Below are positions 7,152 to 15,848 of a stretch of 25,383 nt of DNA, piece after piece. The stretch's first letter is position 1; the number at the start of each line of letters is the position of its first letter. The notes under the pieces are model-generated. The model was given only the letters and a program-made list of their open reading frames with translations. It did no database searches and was not told the origin of the DNA. This stretch comes from Spirochaetales bacterium (lineage in GTDB: Bacteria > Spirochaetota > Spirochaetia > Sphaerochaetales > Sphaerochaetaceae): the NCBI GenBank assembly GCA_028723145.1, contig JAQYFM010000062.1, positions 1 to 25,383 on the forward strand, given 5' to 3'. A program made the translations under genes and the position numbers.

Positions 7152-9139
7152 AGCTTTTCAACTCCTTCTCTTGTAATAACCCACTCATTGTTTTCTATTT
7201 TTAATACAACCTTCTCACTTTCAATTTTTACAGTCGCATCATTACCTTTCTCTTTAATGATAGTAGCAGCCATAAAAGGAGCCTTTCCGCCATAAGCCAT
7301 AGTTACCTGTCCAATTGGTTCTTTAACAGGGTATCCATAGCTAATCCAACCACCCTTTGGATCTTCACTTCCACAAAGTAAATAGGAGTTAAAGTCAACA
7401 TTGGAGGTAAAATCTACAGTGAAATCAACATTATTCTTTGACTTATAATCAACATGCTTACCATCTAAGACAACATTTGTTGTGTTAAAGTTATACATAA
7501 GTCTAAAATCATGATTTTCATTTGCAGGTCCATCTACATAGTCAATTAATACCGCAACAGAGTTTGGAGCAAGAATTAGCTTTCTTCTATGAAATACTGG
7601 GTCTTGAAGATATGCATAACCATTATGTGATAAATCAACAATTTTTAAGCCCTCTTTATTTCCAAAGTAGTGGCAAAGACAGCGTACATTTCTTCTTCTA
7701 TCTACACCTTTAATCTCGCCCATTTCATGGTTATCGACATAGAGGGTATTGTGTGCTAAAGCTGAGCAGAAATAAGCTCTCCAATCCTTCCAAATTGAGG
7801 AGCGATAAATATAACGACCTGAATCTACTAAGATATCTTCACCCTTCAGTGTTATCTCCGCATGCATACAGTCGTTATGGCTATGTGTAGATCTTTCACC
7901 TAATTCAAGTTGTGTTGAGTGGGTACAGAGGTAATCAGCATTAGAGTCCCAACCAGTACGAAGAACATAAATTCCTTCTTCACTAAATTTAAAATCTTTC
8001 TCCTTTGGCTGTGAGCCTTGCTCTCTTAATGAAGCAAAATATTTAAACTCTTGGTCCCCAAATAGCTCATACATTTGATTCATATAAGCTCTTAATTCAT
8101 TTAAATCCTTTGGATAGAAAGAAAGGTTCATACCTTCATAAATTGAGGTATCAGCTCTTCTAGTTGTTAAATCATCACGGTCTGCATCTCCAATCATTGG
8201 AGTTGAAAGATCTGGTTTAATTAAAGAACAAATGTAGAGTGCACTTCTTCTAATTACCTCCCATGCATAGTCAGGAACATAAATATTATTTAAGCGGCAC
8301 ATAACTAAAGCTTGAGTAAAAGCAATGGATGCAACCATATGGTAAATTGGAGTTTTCTCCATATGTATTCCATTATCGCTAAAGCAGAATCTTACCTCAT
8401 GCATTACTCTAGAGTATGCAGTATTAAACCACTCTTTAGACTCTTTAAACTCAGGAAACATTATTGCAATTTGTAATAGTGCACTTGTTTCCATACTTAA
8501 CCAGTTAGAAGATCTATCATGGTTAGAGTAGTGGCCCATCAAGAAGAGTGCATGGTCTCTTAGTCCTAGTAAGAAGCAAGCTAAATCCTCACTATTCCAC
8601 ACACTTGAATGCCTAAAGATTTCGAATACAGGAAGCCAGGTAGTATAAACACGAATACCAGTTTCGATTGTTCTCCAAGCAGTACCAGGGAATGGTTGTT
8701 TTGGTACAAATGTAAAGTCATTTAAGAATTCATCTGCAGGCCATGCTTCTCTAAAAGAGTGCATTTGAGATAAGAATTCTTTTGTATATTTTTCATCCTT
8801 TGTAAGAGCATATGCTCTTGCAAGTGGTTGCCAATAAATTGTACGGAAAAGAGACCAACTCCATTCGTTATCACGACTTGTCTCAACTGTTGGATTAAAC
8901 ATCCAGTCGATAGGACCATTAAACTTATAGCCAAAGATATCATGCTCCATTACTTTTTCAGCATCATCTAATATTTTATCATCGACTAAGCATTCTGCAT
9001 CCTTTAGAGAGAAAAGATATTTAGGATTTTCTCTATTTCTATAATATTCAATAATCTTTTCTCCAGTTACATCACCCATCTTTTTTAAATTAGGATTATC
9101 CATATCTAAAAGTGGGATAAGTTTTTCCATATAATTCAT
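7148..9139 (-). CDS. Cytoplasmic heparinase II/III-fold polysaccharide (oligo-uronide) lyase
   Basis: A 663-residue lyase-like protein with an N-terminal alpha/alpha toroid and a C-terminal beta-sandwich (Hepar_II_III). Signature parts are WRTIETGIR near residue 160 and SSNWLSMET with Asn near 212. EKTPIYHM gives a likely catalytic Tyr near 266. The pattern ERSTHSHND (His near 419/421), LVDSGRYIY and SALAHNT (His near 463) matches the metal-site and catalytic His region of PL12/15/17/21-type enzymes. These cleave uronate glycosidic bonds by beta-elimination, leaving 4,5-unsaturated uronate. No signal peptide is present, so it acts on imported oligosaccharides. I place the start at ATG 9139 (GGGGAT upstream). 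A TTG four codons earlier would overlap that site. The PL family and substrate (alginate-, glucuronan- or heparin-like) are not resolved. Confidence 0.85.
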   Translation of the reverse strand: MNYMEKLIPLLDMDNPNLKKMGDVTGEKIIEYYRNRENPKYLFSLKDAECLVDDKILDDAEKVMEHDIFGYKFNGPIDWMFNPTVETSRDNEWSWSLFRTIYWQPLARAYALTKDEKYTKEFLSQMHSFREAWPADEFLNDFTFVPKQPFPGTAWRTIETGIRVYTTWLPVFEIFRHSSVWNSEDLACFLLGLRDHALFLMGHYSNHDRSSNWLSMETSALLQIAIMFPEFKESKEWFNTAYSRVMHEVRFCFSDNGIHMEKTPIYHMVASIAFTQALVMCRLNNIYVPDYAWEVIRRSALYICSLIKPDLSTPMIGDADRDDLTTRRADTSIYEGMNLSFYPKDLNELRAYMNQMYELFGDQEFKYFASLREQGSQPKEKDFKFSEEGIYVLRTGWDSNADYLCTHSTQLELGERSTHSHNDCMHAEITLKGEDILVDSGRYIYRSSIWKDWRAYFCSALAHNTLYVDNHEMGEIKGVDRRRNVRCLCHYFGNKEGLKIVDLSHNGYAYLQDPVFHRRKLILAPNSVAVLIDYVDGPANENHDFRLMYNFNTTNVVLDGKHVDYKSKNNVDFTVDFTSNVDFNSYLLCGSEDPKGGWISYGYPVKEPIGQVTMAYGGKAPFMAATIIKEKGNDATVKIESEKVVLKIENNEWVITREGVEKL

Positions 9140-9172
9140 TGTAATCCCCAAATTAGTTAATTTTATTACAGA

Positions 9173-9198
9173 TAGGACAGCCTATAAAGACTGTCCTA
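9173..9198 (-). promoter_or_regulatory. Intercistronic stem-loop between solute-binding protein and lyase genes
   Basis: TAGGACAG and CTGTCCTA form a perfect 8-bp stem with a 10-nt loop, just after the solute-binding protein stop. On the minus strand it is followed by TCTGTAATAAAATT, too poor in T for a full terminator. Such a structure after a binding-protein gene commonly protects the upstream mRNA or causes partial termination, giving more binding protein than downstream enzymes. On the other strand a run of six T lies about 9 nt after the stem, but no plus-strand gene precedes it. Confidence 0.6.
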
Positions 9199-9219
9199 AA
9201 TGGTTGTTTTTTATCTTGT

Positions 9220-10773
9220 TTACTTAGCCATATATGCGTTGTAAGCCTTCTGATAAATAGCTACAGCGTCTTCTAAGCCAAATACCTTTAATTGATCCTG
9301 GTATTCCTTGAAAGTCTTTTCATTAAGTTCAAGAGCACCAGTGATGAACTTTGTTTCCATCTCTTCAGCAAATGTATTTACTTTGTTGATGATAGAAGCA
9401 GCCTTAGTACCATCCTCTGATGAGATTGTTACAGGAGGAAGCATGTACTTGCCGTAATCTGTCTGAGCCCACATTGAAAGTGCTGCAGCTTGTTCAGCTG
9501 TATCGTAGTACTGTTCGAGGTATCTTGGATCCTGGATCATAGCACCGTTTACAGAACATCTCATGTACTTAGACATTACATCATCTTTATTCTGGTTAAC
9601 AAAATCTGTGTATGTTGGGTATCCATTTACCATTTCGTATGTAACACCTTCGATACCGAAGTTAGCAAGCATGTGACCTTCTTCACCATAAGCATAGTCA
9701 AGAAGTCTAGCAGCAGCTTCAACATTCTTACAACTTGTTGTGATTGCAGCTGCAGAAGAAGCTGAAGTATCAAATACAGTGTTCATCTTAGCAAACTTAG
9801 AGTTTGTACCAGCAACCTTTGTTAATGGTTTAGCTGAAGAAATTTCAACATCTGGTCCCATTGACTTAACTGCTGATGCAATTAATGAACCTGGGTTGTA
9901 ACCAATTGCAATCTTTCCACTTAAGAACATAGAGTTCATACCGTTCTTATTAACAGACATATAGTCGTTATCTAAGAGACCTTCAGCATAGATCTTTCTG
10001 AGGAATGAGAGGTAATCATATCTATTAGCTTCAAGATAACCATGCTTTACAACACCGTTTTCTACATACCAGCTATCCCAAGAGTCAAATGCTGGAGCAA
10101 ATACTCTATTGATGTGGTCTGGGCGAACAGACATTGGGATATCAACAAGGCCAGAAGCTTTAATTGCAACTAATACTTTGTAAAGCTCATCTGCTGTTTC
10201 AGGTGTCTTATCAAAGCCAAGAGCCTTTAAGATATCCATTCTGTAGATAATACCTTCTGAGAATAATAGACCATTGTTGTTATAGTCATAACCTCTGAAG
10301 AATGGGAAGCAGTAGTATGTGCCATCATCTGTAGAACACTCTTTAGCAATGTCTGGGTGCTCATTGAGGTACTTTGTGATATTTGGACAGTATTTTTCAA
10401 ATACATCGTTAAGTGGGATGATAAATCCATCATCGATAGCACTCTGAGGACCACCAACATATGATGCCCACTTATATTCTACGATATCAGGAAGATCACT
10501 TGATACTTGAAGAATTGAGAACTGTTCACTTAAAATCTTGTTTTCAGCAGATACGTTTGTAAATTCGATTTCTGTGTTAGTTCTCTTCATTACTTCCTGC
10601 CAATATGGAAGCTCAGAAAAGTCATTAACATTCTTAATCTTTGTACTCATTGGTGCCCAGTAAGTAAGCTTAGCTGGAGCATCAGAAGACTTTGAAGATT
10701 CCTGTGCGCCTTGAGCGAATACAGGAAGTACTACCATCATGATAGTAAGTGCGATAAGCAATGCTTTTTTCAT
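9220..10773 (-). CDS. ABC transporter sugar/oligosaccharide-binding protein (LplA/YtcQ-like)
   Basis: A 517-residue extracellular solute-binding protein for an oligosaccharide ABC importer. The N-terminus is a clear signal peptide, KK followed by ALLIALTIMMVVLPVFA. Then comes QGAQESSKSSDAP, a polar linker, and the first domain strand LTYWAPM. No Cys is present at the cleavage site, so it is not a standard lipoprotein; cleavage after VFA would release it to the periplasm. This processing style is frequent in spirochaetes. The length and the Tyr/Trp-rich middle fit the long LplA class, which pairs with LplB/LplC permeases such as the two at 13920-15764. AGGAG precedes ATG 10773 by seven nt. It is transcribed in the same operon but separated from the permeases by three enzyme genes, an unusual order. 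A downstream stem-loop may stabilise its mRNA. Confidence 0.92.
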   Translation of the reverse strand: MKKALLIALTIMMVVLPVFAQGAQESSKSSDAPAKLTYWAPMSTKIKNVNDFSELPYWQEVMKRTNTEIEFTNVSAENKILSEQFSILQVSSDLPDIVEYKWASYVGGPQSAIDDGFIIPLNDVFEKYCPNITKYLNEHPDIAKECSTDDGTYYCFPFFRGYDYNNNGLLFSEGIIYRMDILKALGFDKTPETADELYKVLVAIKASGLVDIPMSVRPDHINRVFAPAFDSWDSWYVENGVVKHGYLEANRYDYLSFLRKIYAEGLLDNDYMSVNKNGMNSMFLSGKIAIGYNPGSLIASAVKSMGPDVEISSAKPLTKVAGTNSKFAKMNTVFDTSASSAAAITTSCKNVEAAARLLDYAYGEEGHMLANFGIEGVTYEMVNGYPTYTDFVNQNKDDVMSKYMRCSVNGAMIQDPRYLEQYYDTAEQAAALSMWAQTDYGKYMLPPVTISSEDGTKAASIINKVNTFAEEMETKFITGALELNEKTFKEYQDQLKVFGLEDAVAIYQKAYNAYMAK

Positions 10774-10804
10774 ATTTTATCTCCTTTTGGGTTTACCAAA
10801 TAAA

Positions 10805-11932
10805 TTAATATTCAAGTTTTATTGACCAAGATGAGTAAGCATCTTGTAAATCTTTTCCAAGTCCAGGGATTGTGTAATAGACACTATCCTTATCATCCTT
10901 TTTTGAGATTGCTAAGTTAGATAGATCTCTTACACCTCTCTCTTGTGCAAGTAAAACAGCATTAGTGTGTTCTCGTGCTGTTTTAAGTGTACAAACTGGA
11001 ACCCTTTTTTCTTCTATAGCTCGAATAGCTTCCCAAAGCTTTTCAAGTCTTTCACCTTTATTTAATTTGGTGTAATCAATTACTTTTCCATCCTTTAAAT
11101 GCCCGATAAAGCCTTTATCGGTCTCCTCGATGTAACCTGAATCAAATTCATATACACTGAAAGGACCAACCTTTACTTCATCAACTGCATGGGATGCGTA
11201 GTAATAAAGCTCTACACCATCAACAGTTTTGAACTTTAATATTGCAGTATCACAGTTGGTAATATTAGGTCTTACTCTTATTAGTTCTCCTTCACAGGAA
11301 ATAGATGTAGTACTCTCATCCATTGTATGGCCAAGTAAAAAGACCATGTTTTGGTACTGGTGGGCGCAAGCATTTGTAAATGGAGAATCAAAGACCTTTT
11401 CTCCATGGCAAAGGAGGGCACCTGCCCAATTAGATCTTGAGTAGTAAATATCATTTCTTCTCATTAGGCGAATAGTTTTAAATCTTTTAGGCTTTCCATA
11501 TAAGCCAAGAAGAATATCCTTCTTCATTTGTAAAACATCATATGAGAAGCATAATTGATAACCTACAGCAACAAAGAGTCCGGTTTCCTTACTCTTTTTT
11601 TCCATTTCATCAAATTGCTTAAGATCAAAGCATACTGGCTTTTCTGTTAAAACATTGCTGTTATTGTTTAATGCAAGCATGATGTATGGATAGTGAGTAT
11701 GAATTGGAGAAGAGATGATTGTTAAATCAGCACTTGATGATGAAAAGAATTCCTCAGGAGAGTTGAAAATAGGAATTCCTCTCCCCTTTACCTCTTCATA
11801 AAGTGGACTTTTACTTGCAAATGGATCTGCAACACCAACTAATACAGAACCAAGTACATCTCTTGTTAGGTATTCCTTGATATAGTTTTCACCATATCCT
11901 CCCATACCACAAAGTAAAACCTTTATTGCCAC
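10805..11932 (-). CDS. Gfo/Idh/MocA-family oxidoreductase (third, most divergent)
   Basis: A 375-residue oxidoreductase with Rossmann motif CGMGGYGENY near residues 8-17, acidic strand-2 end GVADP near residues 33-37, and NVLTEKPVCFD as the EKP motif. The second domain is less typical than in the other two: NACAHQYQNMVFLLG stands where most family members have an H-x-x-D pattern, so the catalytic acid may differ. The start is GTG 11932 with AGGAG seven nt upstream, inside the end of the PreA-like gene. One nt separates that gene's TAA from this start, so translation is coupled. An ATG nine codons downstream would destroy the nucleotide-binding strand and is unlikely. Close linkage to the PreA-like flavoprotein suggests consecutive steps. 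The substrate is unknown. Confidence 0.88.
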   Translation of the reverse strand: MAIKVLLCGMGGYGENYIKEYLTRDVLGSVLVGVADPFASKSPLYEEVKGRGIPIFNSPEEFFSSSSADLTIISSPIHTHYPYIMLALNNNSNVLTEKPVCFDLKQFDEMEKKSKETGLFVAVGYQLCFSYDVLQMKKDILLGLYGKPKRFKTIRLMRRNDIYYSRSNWAGALLCHGEKVFDSPFTNACAHQYQNMVFLLGHTMDESTTSISCEGELIRVRPNITNCDTAILKFKTVDGVELYYYASHAVDEVKVGPFSVYEFDSGYIEETDKGFIGHLKDGKVIDYTKLNKGERLEKLWEAIRAIEEKRVPVCTLKTAREHTNAVLLAQERGVRDLSNLAISKKDDKDSVYYTIPGLGKDLQDAYSSWSIKLEY

Positions 11933-11933
11933 C

Positions 11934-13163
11934 TTATTTCTCCTCGAAAGCAGACTTTAAGATATTTGCTGCATCAACCTCTAATGCCTTAGTAGGACAT
12001 ACCTGGAAGCAGTAACCACAACCAATACAGTTATCTGTCTTTTGTGCCTTTTTGCCATCAAGCTTAATACCCTTGTACCAGCAAACATCTTCACAACGTC
12101 CACAGCCAATACACTTTTCGCTATCGACCTTTCTTACTCTATAAGCCTCACCAAGCTTATTTTGTCTTTCCTTTGCAAAGCTATCGGACATGTTAAAAAG
12201 CTTTAAGGCCTCCCCTTTAAGCTCCTTAACTGAGCTATATCCATTTTGATCCATCCAATCAGAACACTGCTTCATTAAGCGAGCACACTGTTTAATTCCA
12301 CCAGAGCAAGCAAGAGCACCAAGCTGTACCATTTCAGAGCCTGACATAATGTATCTAAGTGCTTGGTCGTATGAGAAAACACCACCACCTGCATACATTG
12401 GAATTTCAATTCCTCTATTTCTTGCATCGGCAATTTCAAAACAAACAATAGGGTTTGCTTGAGTTCCACCATATCCAGCACCTGGACGAGGTTGAGTTGT
12501 CTTCCAATCAAGATCAAAGTAGAAAGCCTTCCATCTTGCAGTTGGACCAACTGCATCTGCACCAGCAGCAACTGCATGACGAATTGAAGTTAAGCAGTCA
12601 ACATCCTCTACTGCTAACTTTACCATTACTGGAGTTCCAGGAACGGCTGCCTTAATCATCTTGGTACAACTCTCTACCAACTGGTAGTAGTTGAATTGAC
12701 GATCAGAGGCAGTCGCAACTCCTGGGGTGTTGAAGTGAAGTTCAACGGCATCGGCACCAGCGTTTACAACTTCTTTTGCTTCAGTAATCCAGCGTTTTTT
12801 CCAATCAGGATATTTTTCAATATCGTGATAGTGTCCAACAGAAGCCCAAAGCTTAGTCTCTGGATACATATCACGTCTTGCTCTTTTTACTTCTTCGCAA
12901 TACTCATCTAAGGATGCAATTTTATCAGGGCACTGAGTTCCTACAGCATGAGAATGGAATGCAGGCTGACCTTTTACAACAGCATCAAAACCTGGATAGA
13001 AAAATCCACCACCACCCATGCCGTGACCAAAGTTACGCATTGTTATTGCACCTGGTTTACAAGCACTACTTTTTATAACATTATCGGCACCTCTAGTTGC
13101 CGGACTTGATGCAATTACAAATGGATTGATCATGTCGAAGCAATCTAAATGCATGTCAGCCAT
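11934..13163 (-). CDS. PreA/dihydroorotate-dehydrogenase-like flavoprotein with two C-terminal [4Fe-4S] motifs
   Basis: A 409-residue protein: an FMN-type TIM barrel like dihydroorotate dehydrogenase and the PreA subunit of dihydropyrimidine dehydrogenase, followed by a bacterial ferredoxin domain. The iron-sulphur motifs are CIGCGRCEDVC from about residue 351 and CIGCGYCFQVCP from about 379. The FMN barrel is divergent: the family's ELNxSCP strand reads ELHFNTPG (about 141-148), and Ser (about 153) seems to take the place of the catalytic Cys. No PreT-type FAD/NADPH partner is adjacent, so electrons must come from a ferredoxin or a distant protein. I start at ATG 13163, seven nt after AAGGAG. 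TTG 13169 lies too close to that site. Its likely role is reduction or oxidation of a C=C or C-C bond in a sugar-derived intermediate, not pyrimidine metabolism. Confidence 0.85.
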   Translation of the reverse strand: MADMHLDCFDMINPFVIASSPATRGADNVIKSSACKPGAITMRNFGHGMGGGGFFYPGFDAVVKGQPAFHSHAVGTQCPDKIASLDEYCEEVKRARRDMYPETKLWASVGHYHDIEKYPDWKKRWITEAKEVVNAGADAVELHFNTPGVATASDRQFNYYQLVESCTKMIKAAVPGTPVMVKLAVEDVDCLTSIRHAVAAGADAVGPTARWKAFYFDLDWKTTQPRPGAGYGGTQANPIVCFEIADARNRGIEIPMYAGGGVFSYDQALRYIMSGSEMVQLGALACSGGIKQCARLMKQCSDWMDQNGYSSVKELKGEALKLFNMSDSFAKERQNKLGEAYRVRKVDSEKCIGCGRCEDVCWYKGIKLDGKKAQKTDNCIGCGYCFQVCPTKALEVDAANILKSAFEEK

Positions 13164-13165
13164 AT

Positions 13166-13915
13166 TCAAACTCCTTTCTGCAATAAGTCTTTTAGTATTG
13201 CAGCATCTTTATAAAATTGTTCTTCGCTGTCATTAAGTACAAACTCTAAAAGCGCATAATATTTTTTATCGCTATCAAGGATGGAAAAATAACTTTTCCA
13301 CATATCAATGCCTTCTTCAAAAGGTCTTCTACCACTCTCATCCCAGTAATAAACATGTAAATAAGAAAGGTAAGGTAAAATCTGTTTAAGCCCAGTTTTC
13401 CTTTCTTCAAAGGTTAATGCCTGTGTTGGTTGCCATAGGGTACGTAATGACTCATTATTAACCCTCTTTAATACATCAAGGCCAGATTCATTTTCATCTG
13501 TTAATGTATTTTTGTGCCACTCAAGATTTAAAACAATGTCATACCTACGTGCTATATTAACAGCATCAACCAACTCAGCAATTAAGCTCTCCCTCTCCTC
13601 TCTACTCAAAGCAGAGGAAGGCTTACTTCCTGCCCAAATGCGAACATTATTTGTTCCTAAGGCTTTAGCAGTTTCAAGTGATGGAATGATGTCCATATTC
13701 TCACCAAGGCGATAGTAGGAGCCATATCCAGCTATCTCAAGACCATATTCTTTTGTTAATAAGGCAGTTGCTTTAGCACACTCGATATCACCTTTAGCGA
13801 TGTGATGGTTTTCACTCCACTCGATTGCAGCAAGCCCTGCTTGCTTTGCAATCTCTAAAACCTCTTTAATTGATTTAGTTTTAAATGTGACACTAACAAT
13901 TCCTGGCAAAATCAT
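13166..13915 (-). CDS. Sugar phosphate isomerase/epimerase-like TIM-barrel protein (second copy)
   Basis: A 249-residue xylose-isomerase-like TIM barrel. Family features include AAIEWSENHHIAKGD near residues 34-48, the metal-ligand strand VLNLEWHKNTLTD (Glu, His), LHVYYWDESGRRPF, and LLEFV with a terminal Glu. It is clearly different in sequence from the protein at 6393-7151, so this is not a recent duplication. The start ATG follows the LplC-type permease stop by 4 nt, and the stop lies 2 nt before the PreA-like start. It is therefore translated from the transporter mRNA and probably acts early on the imported sugar or its first product. Whether it isomerises, epimerises or does beta-elimination on a keto-sugar cannot be told from sequence. 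Confidence 0.88.
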   Translation of the reverse strand: MILPGIVSVTFKTKSIKEVLEIAKQAGLAAIEWSENHHIAKGDIECAKATALLTKEYGLEIAGYGSYYRLGENMDIIPSLETAKALGTNNVRIWAGSKPSSALSREERESLIAELVDAVNIARRYDIVLNLEWHKNTLTDENESGLDVLKRVNNESLRTLWQPTQALTFEERKTGLKQILPYLSYLHVYYWDESGRRPFEEGIDMWKSYFSILDSDKKYYALLEFVLNDSEEQFYKDAAILKDLLQKGV

Positions 13916-13919
13916 AGTA

Positions 13920-14798
13920 TTAACCCTTTACTGCACCTACCATAACGCCCTTAACAAAGTATTTCTGAAGCAGTGGATAAATGAGGAGGATAGGAAGTGT
14001 TGCCACAACAATAGTTGCATATTTTACTGAATCAGATGATAAAGCAAGGGCTTCAAGCGAACCTGAGGACATTGTTGAAGTATCATCCTGAACAAGGATT
14101 GTTCTTAAGATGAGCTGTAATGGATACATACTCTTCTTTCTTAAATAGATCATAGCAGGGAACCATGAATTCCAGTGAGATACAGCATAGTAAAGAGTAA
14201 TAACTGCAATAGATGCTTTGGTTACAGGAACCATGATATAAGTAAGAATTGTTACATGGCCTGCACCATCAATCATTGCTGACTCAGGAAGAGACTCTGG
14301 TACTGCTGCCATAGCTGTACGAAGTACTACTAGGTTAAAGGTATTTATCGCACTAGGTAGGATAAGTGCCCATCGGCTACCTACTAAGCCTAATTTATCA
14401 ACAATGATATAGGTTGGAATTGTTCCACCTTGGAAATACATTGTGAAGACAATCATAAGTGTAAAGAACTTAATTAGCATTGGTCCTTTTCTAGAGAGAA
14501 CGTATGCAGAGACAATTGTTAAAAGTAAGTTTATTGAAGTTCCAACAACTACAACAAAGATTGTATTCATGTAACCTGTTAAAATACTCTTATCCTGGAA
14601 TACCATCTGGTAGCTATAGAGTGAGAACTTTATAGGATGCCAATATATTCCAGAGTGCTTCATTACTTCAAATGGGTCAGAAAAAGAAGCAAATACGATA
14701 CTCATAAGAGGAATAATTACAGCAAGTGATAATAGTATTGTCACAACAACTACAAATGCATGGAAAACTTGTTCGCCAACAGTATATTTAACTTTCAT
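13920..14798 (-). CDS. ABC sugar transporter permease, LplC/YtcP type
   Basis: A 292-residue inner-membrane permease of the MalG-like carbohydrate uptake class 1 family. It shows six hydrophobic segments, beginning with VVVVTILLSLAVIIPLMSIV. The cytoplasmic EAA loop reads PESLPESAMIDGAGH around residues 167-181 and docks to the shared ATPase. The C-terminus KGVMVGAVKG is typical of the LplC/YtcP subgroup. The start at ATG 14798 is 15 nt after the LplB-type stop, with a GGGGAAAAG ribosome site. With its neighbour it forms the transmembrane channel for the oligosaccharide delivered by the binding protein at 9220-10773. No ATP-binding subunit gene is present. LplABC-type systems usually share an MsmX/UgpC-like ATPase encoded elsewhere. 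Confidence 0.93.
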   Translation of the reverse strand: MKVKYTVGEQVFHAFVVVVTILLSLAVIIPLMSIVFASFSDPFEVMKHSGIYWHPIKFSLYSYQMVFQDKSILTGYMNTIFVVVVGTSINLLLTIVSAYVLSRKGPMLIKFFTLMIVFTMYFQGGTIPTYIIVDKLGLVGSRWALILPSAINTFNLVVLRTAMAAVPESLPESAMIDGAGHVTILTYIMVPVTKASIAVITLYYAVSHWNSWFPAMIYLRKKSMYPLQLILRTILVQDDTSTMSSGSLEALALSSDSVKYATIVVATLPILLIYPLLQKYFVKGVMVGAVKG

Positions 14799-14813
14799 TA
14801 TCTTTTCCCCCTA

Positions 14814-15764
14814 TTACCAAAGTCCGGAGCCTGTTAATTTATTCGATATCTTATTTGTGGTCCAAACAAGAATGAAGCTGACAATAGAATTGAACATACC
14901 TACAGCTGCTGCATATGAGTAGTTAAGGTTCAAGAGACCTTCTCTATATACGTAGGAGTTAATTACATCAGCAACCTCATAGGTCATTGGGTTATACATC
15001 AAGATAATCTTTTCATAGCCTACATTGAACATCTTACCAACTTGTAAAATGAGCATGATGATGATTGTAGGTAAAAGTGATGGAAGTGTAATTGACCATA
15101 ACTGTCTTAATTTTCCAGCACCATCGATTCTAGCAGCCTCATAGAGCTGTGCATCAATAGACAGTAAAGCAGCTAAGTAAACAATGGAGTTCCAACCAAT
15201 GTTTTGCCAAATACCAGAGATGATATAAATAGGTAGGAAGTACTTTGTTTCATTAAGCATTGTTACTGGTTCAAAACCAAACTTTGCTAAGAACTGTGTA
15301 ATAGCACCATTTCTTGCTGTTAAATCCATAACTATAGAGGTTACTACTACAATTGAAACAAAGTGAGGAATATATGTAATTGTCTGAACAGCTTTTGAAT
15401 ATGTCTTAGATCTTAGCTCACTAATAAAGATTGCAAGGATTATTGGACATGGGAAGCTGAAGATAAGGTTTGTTACACTAATTCTAATTGTGTTCATCAA
15501 TGTTCTCTTAAAATAGTAATCATTGATGAAGTTTTTAAAGTGTGTAAGTCCTACAAATGGTGATTTGAAAAAGCCAAGACGTGGCTTATAGTTTTCAAAT
15601 GCGATAATCAAACCAAACATTGAACCATATTGGAAAACAATGTAATAAATCAAAATTGGGACAAATAGTAAGTAAAGAGATTTGTATTTACTCCAGTCCT
15701 TTTTTAGTTTTAATCCAAGTGGAATATCCTTTGATGGATCAGCAATTTGTTGTTTCTTTTTCAT
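14814..15764 (-). CDS. ABC sugar transporter permease, LplB/YteP type
   Basis: A 316-residue inner-membrane permease, first gene of the minus-strand operon. A basic N-terminus is followed by YLLFVPILIYYIVFQYGSM, then further membrane segments. The EAA loop QLYEAARIDGAGKLRQLWSI lies near residues 204-223. The C-terminal NKISNKLTGSGLW is typical of LplB/YteP permeases, which import pectin- or rhamnogalacturonan-type oligosaccharides and other complex sugars. The ribosome site before ATG 15764 is weak (AAAGG about 10 nt upstream). The leader is short if the promoter at 15786-15814 is used, so translation may be modest. Together with LplC it defines the transporter. Confidence 0.93.
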   Translation of the reverse strand: MKKKQQIADPSKDIPLGLKLKKDWSKYKSLYLLFVPILIYYIVFQYGSMFGLIIAFENYKPRLGFFKSPFVGLTHFKNFINDYYFKRTLMNTIRISVTNLIFSFPCPIILAIFISELRSKTYSKAVQTITYIPHFVSIVVVTSIVMDLTARNGAITQFLAKFGFEPVTMLNETKYFLPIYIISGIWQNIGWNSIVYLAALLSIDAQLYEAARIDGAGKLRQLWSITLPSLLPTIIIMLILQVGKMFNVGYEKIILMYNPMTYEVADVINSYVYREGLLNLNYSYAAAVGMFNSIVSFILVWTTNKISNKLTGSGLW

Positions 15765-15785
15765 CAGTTACCAACCTTTATGAAG

Positions 15786-15814
15786 ATAGTATGCAACAAG
15801 GTTTTTGATAACAA
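15786..15814 (-). promoter_or_regulatory. Predicted sigma-70 promoter of the minus-strand operon
   Basis: On the minus strand TTGTTA (15814-15809), a 17-nt spacer and TACTAT (15791-15786) form a good housekeeping promoter, about 20 nt before the first permease start. The -35 hexamer overlaps the left arm of the inverted repeat at 15813-15848, so a protein bound there would directly affect polymerase. Confidence 0.6.
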
Positions 15815-15848
15815 AATTGACAAAAAATATACTTTAAGTGTCAATTTT
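15813..15848. promoter_or_regulatory. 10-bp perfect inverted repeat in the divergent promoter region (operator candidate)
   Basis: AAAATTGACA at 15813-15822 and TGTCAATTTT at 15839-15848 are exact inverse copies separated by 16 bp (centre to centre 26 bp, about two and a half helical turns). The arms overlap the -35 box of the minus-arm promoter and lie between the two divergent arms. Candidate binders are the AraC regulator encoded in the operon or a global regulator. There is no T-tract on a transcribed side, so it is not read as a terminator. The remaining 15849-16005 is very A+T-rich. Confidence 0.55.

Noticed and set aside
9139..9151. TTG start giving four more residues to the lyase
   Set aside because: The GGGGAT ribosome site would lie inside the coding region; ATG 9139 has proper spacing.
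13163..13169. TTG start for the PreA-like protein
   Set aside because: It lies almost on top of the AAGGAG site, whereas ATG 13163 is seven nt from it.
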